Origin: Desulfurococcales archaeon
Lineage (GTDB): Archaea; Thermoproteota; Thermoprotei_A; Sulfolobales; NBVN01
Assembly (NCBI GenBank): GCA_021158735.1
Contig: JAGGUC010000086.1
Location: 1 to 6,006, forward strand
DNA: 6,006 nt
Direction of reading: 5' to 3'
The first letter of the stretch is position 1. Each line of letters opens with the position of its first letter. Made by a program: the position numbers and the translations under genes. Positions 5,540-6,006 of the stretch are shown here, piece after piece. The notes beneath the pieces are model-generated. The model did not search any database, had not been told where the DNA came from, and worked only from the letters and a program-made list of their open reading frames with translations.

Positions 5540-6006
5540 CTACTTGGAGGTACTACCTTCAGCCACCTTCACGAGCTTAACACCATGCTTCGTAATGAGG
5601 ACGCCCATACCTGTGGGGGTTTGTAGGGGGGTTCTCACCCAGCCACCTGTATTAGCTACTCTCCAACCGTGATCTATTAGCGGGACGTGTGTATGAGCCA
5701 TAACAACCCATTCGTCCTCGCTTAAGCCTACACATAACTTAAATAAGCGCTCAAATATGGGGGCGCCAATAAGCCTAGTGATAATGAATCCTACAGAACC
5801 GCTAACGACGGCGTCCCCATGCAGAACTACGAGGTTGAAGTCGTATACCCTCAGCTTCAAACACTTACCAACACTCTGGAAACTCGTTCCTCTGAAAGTG
5901 TAGTTTAGGTTCGGAAACTGTGGGTCGTGGGAGATGCTGCCGATGACGTAGTATATGTCTAGGTCTAAGCCATCAACACCTAGAACCCCTAACAGCCACT
6001 TCACGA
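5540..6006 (-). CDS. Calcineurin-like metallophosphoesterase, C-terminal part (5' end outside window)
   Basis: About 154 C-terminal residues of a metallophosphoesterase are visible; the GTG at 6004 is probably an internal valine and the gene continues past the window. Numbered from that codon, recognisable motifs are VVLHGDAV (59-66; His62 likely a metal ligand), VVMAHTHVP (100-108; the GHTH motif with Ala replacing Gly, His104 and His106) and VANTGGW (116-122), which ends the core in this superfamily. The segment IYYVIGSISHDPQF (17-30) sits where YVxGNHD is expected, but the Asn is replaced and two residues appear inserted. The D-x-H and GDxxD motifs must lie upstream. The superfamily hydrolyses phosphomono- or diesters using two metal ions; the closest shape is the archaeal UDP-diacylglucosamine-hydrolase-like/YfcE-like group, but the substrate is unknown. 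It is convergent with the pilin-like gene. A short T-run (TTTT, 5536-5539 on the minus strand) follows the stop directly. Confidence 0.78.
   Translation of the reverse strand, partial: VKWLLGVLGVDGLDLDIYYVIGSISHDPQFPNLNYTFRGTSFQSVGKCLKLRVYDFNLVVLHGDAVVSGSVGFIITRLIGAPIFERLFKLCVGLSEDEWVVMAHTHVPLIDHGWRVANTGGWVRTPLQTPTGMGVLITKHGVKLVKVAEGSTSK

Noticed and set aside
1..6006. CRISPR arrays, insertion sequences, or defence-system genes
   Set aside because: No regularly spaced repeats, transposase motifs or terminal inverted repeats were seen on either strand.

Overview
The window looks archaeal, most likely from a thermophilic Thermoproteota (crenarchaeal) lineage; I cannot name the genus. The signs are AT-rich box A promoters (for example TTTTTATA and TTTAAATA), short GAGGT-type ribosome binding sites, frequent TTG/GTG starts, heavy use of AGG for arginine, and protein types common in that group: a two-domain KaiC/RadA-like protein, an MDP-1-like HAD phosphatase, a PsiE-like membrane protein and a pilin with a class III signal peptide.

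Layout. The left edge (1-1200, +) is the 3' part of a two-domain RecA/KaiC-like gene whose second domain has degenerate nucleotide-binding motifs. It is followed by a small gene (1313-1852, +) with its own promoter, probably a PUA/EVE-like domain plus a C-terminal coiled coil. Positions 1932-2880 (-) hold an aldo/keto reductase pseudogene of normal length with three frameshifts and one in-frame stop; its catalytic tetrad and its promoter box A are still readable. A divergent intergenic region (2881-3062) separates it from an MDP-1-like HAD phosphatase gene (3063-3581, +). After 55 bases comes a four-helix PsiE-family membrane protein (3637-4143, +). The spacer between these two genes contains two mutually exclusive hairpins and a T-run ending just before the start codon. 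A 217-base spacer leads to a type IV pilin-like gene (about 4385-5391, +) split by a -1 frame change near 5098. The right end (5540-6006, -) is the C-terminal part of a calcineurin-like metallophosphoesterase, convergent with the pilin gene.

How the genes relate. No single pathway links them. The phosphatase and the PsiE-like protein are close enough to be co-transcribed, and the spacer could tune expression of the second. The two broken genes (reductase and pilin-like) show either recent decay or local sequence errors. In the reductase, an in-frame TGA at a conserved tryptophan and an apparent 5-base slippage deletion argue for true decay. The pilin change is a single event and stays ambiguous between decay, sequence error and recoding. 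The most interesting items are the attenuator-like spacer at 3584-3636, the pilin frame change beside a Shine-Dalgarno-like purine tract, the degenerate second domain of the KaiC-like protein, and the altered metal-site motif in the phosphoesterase.
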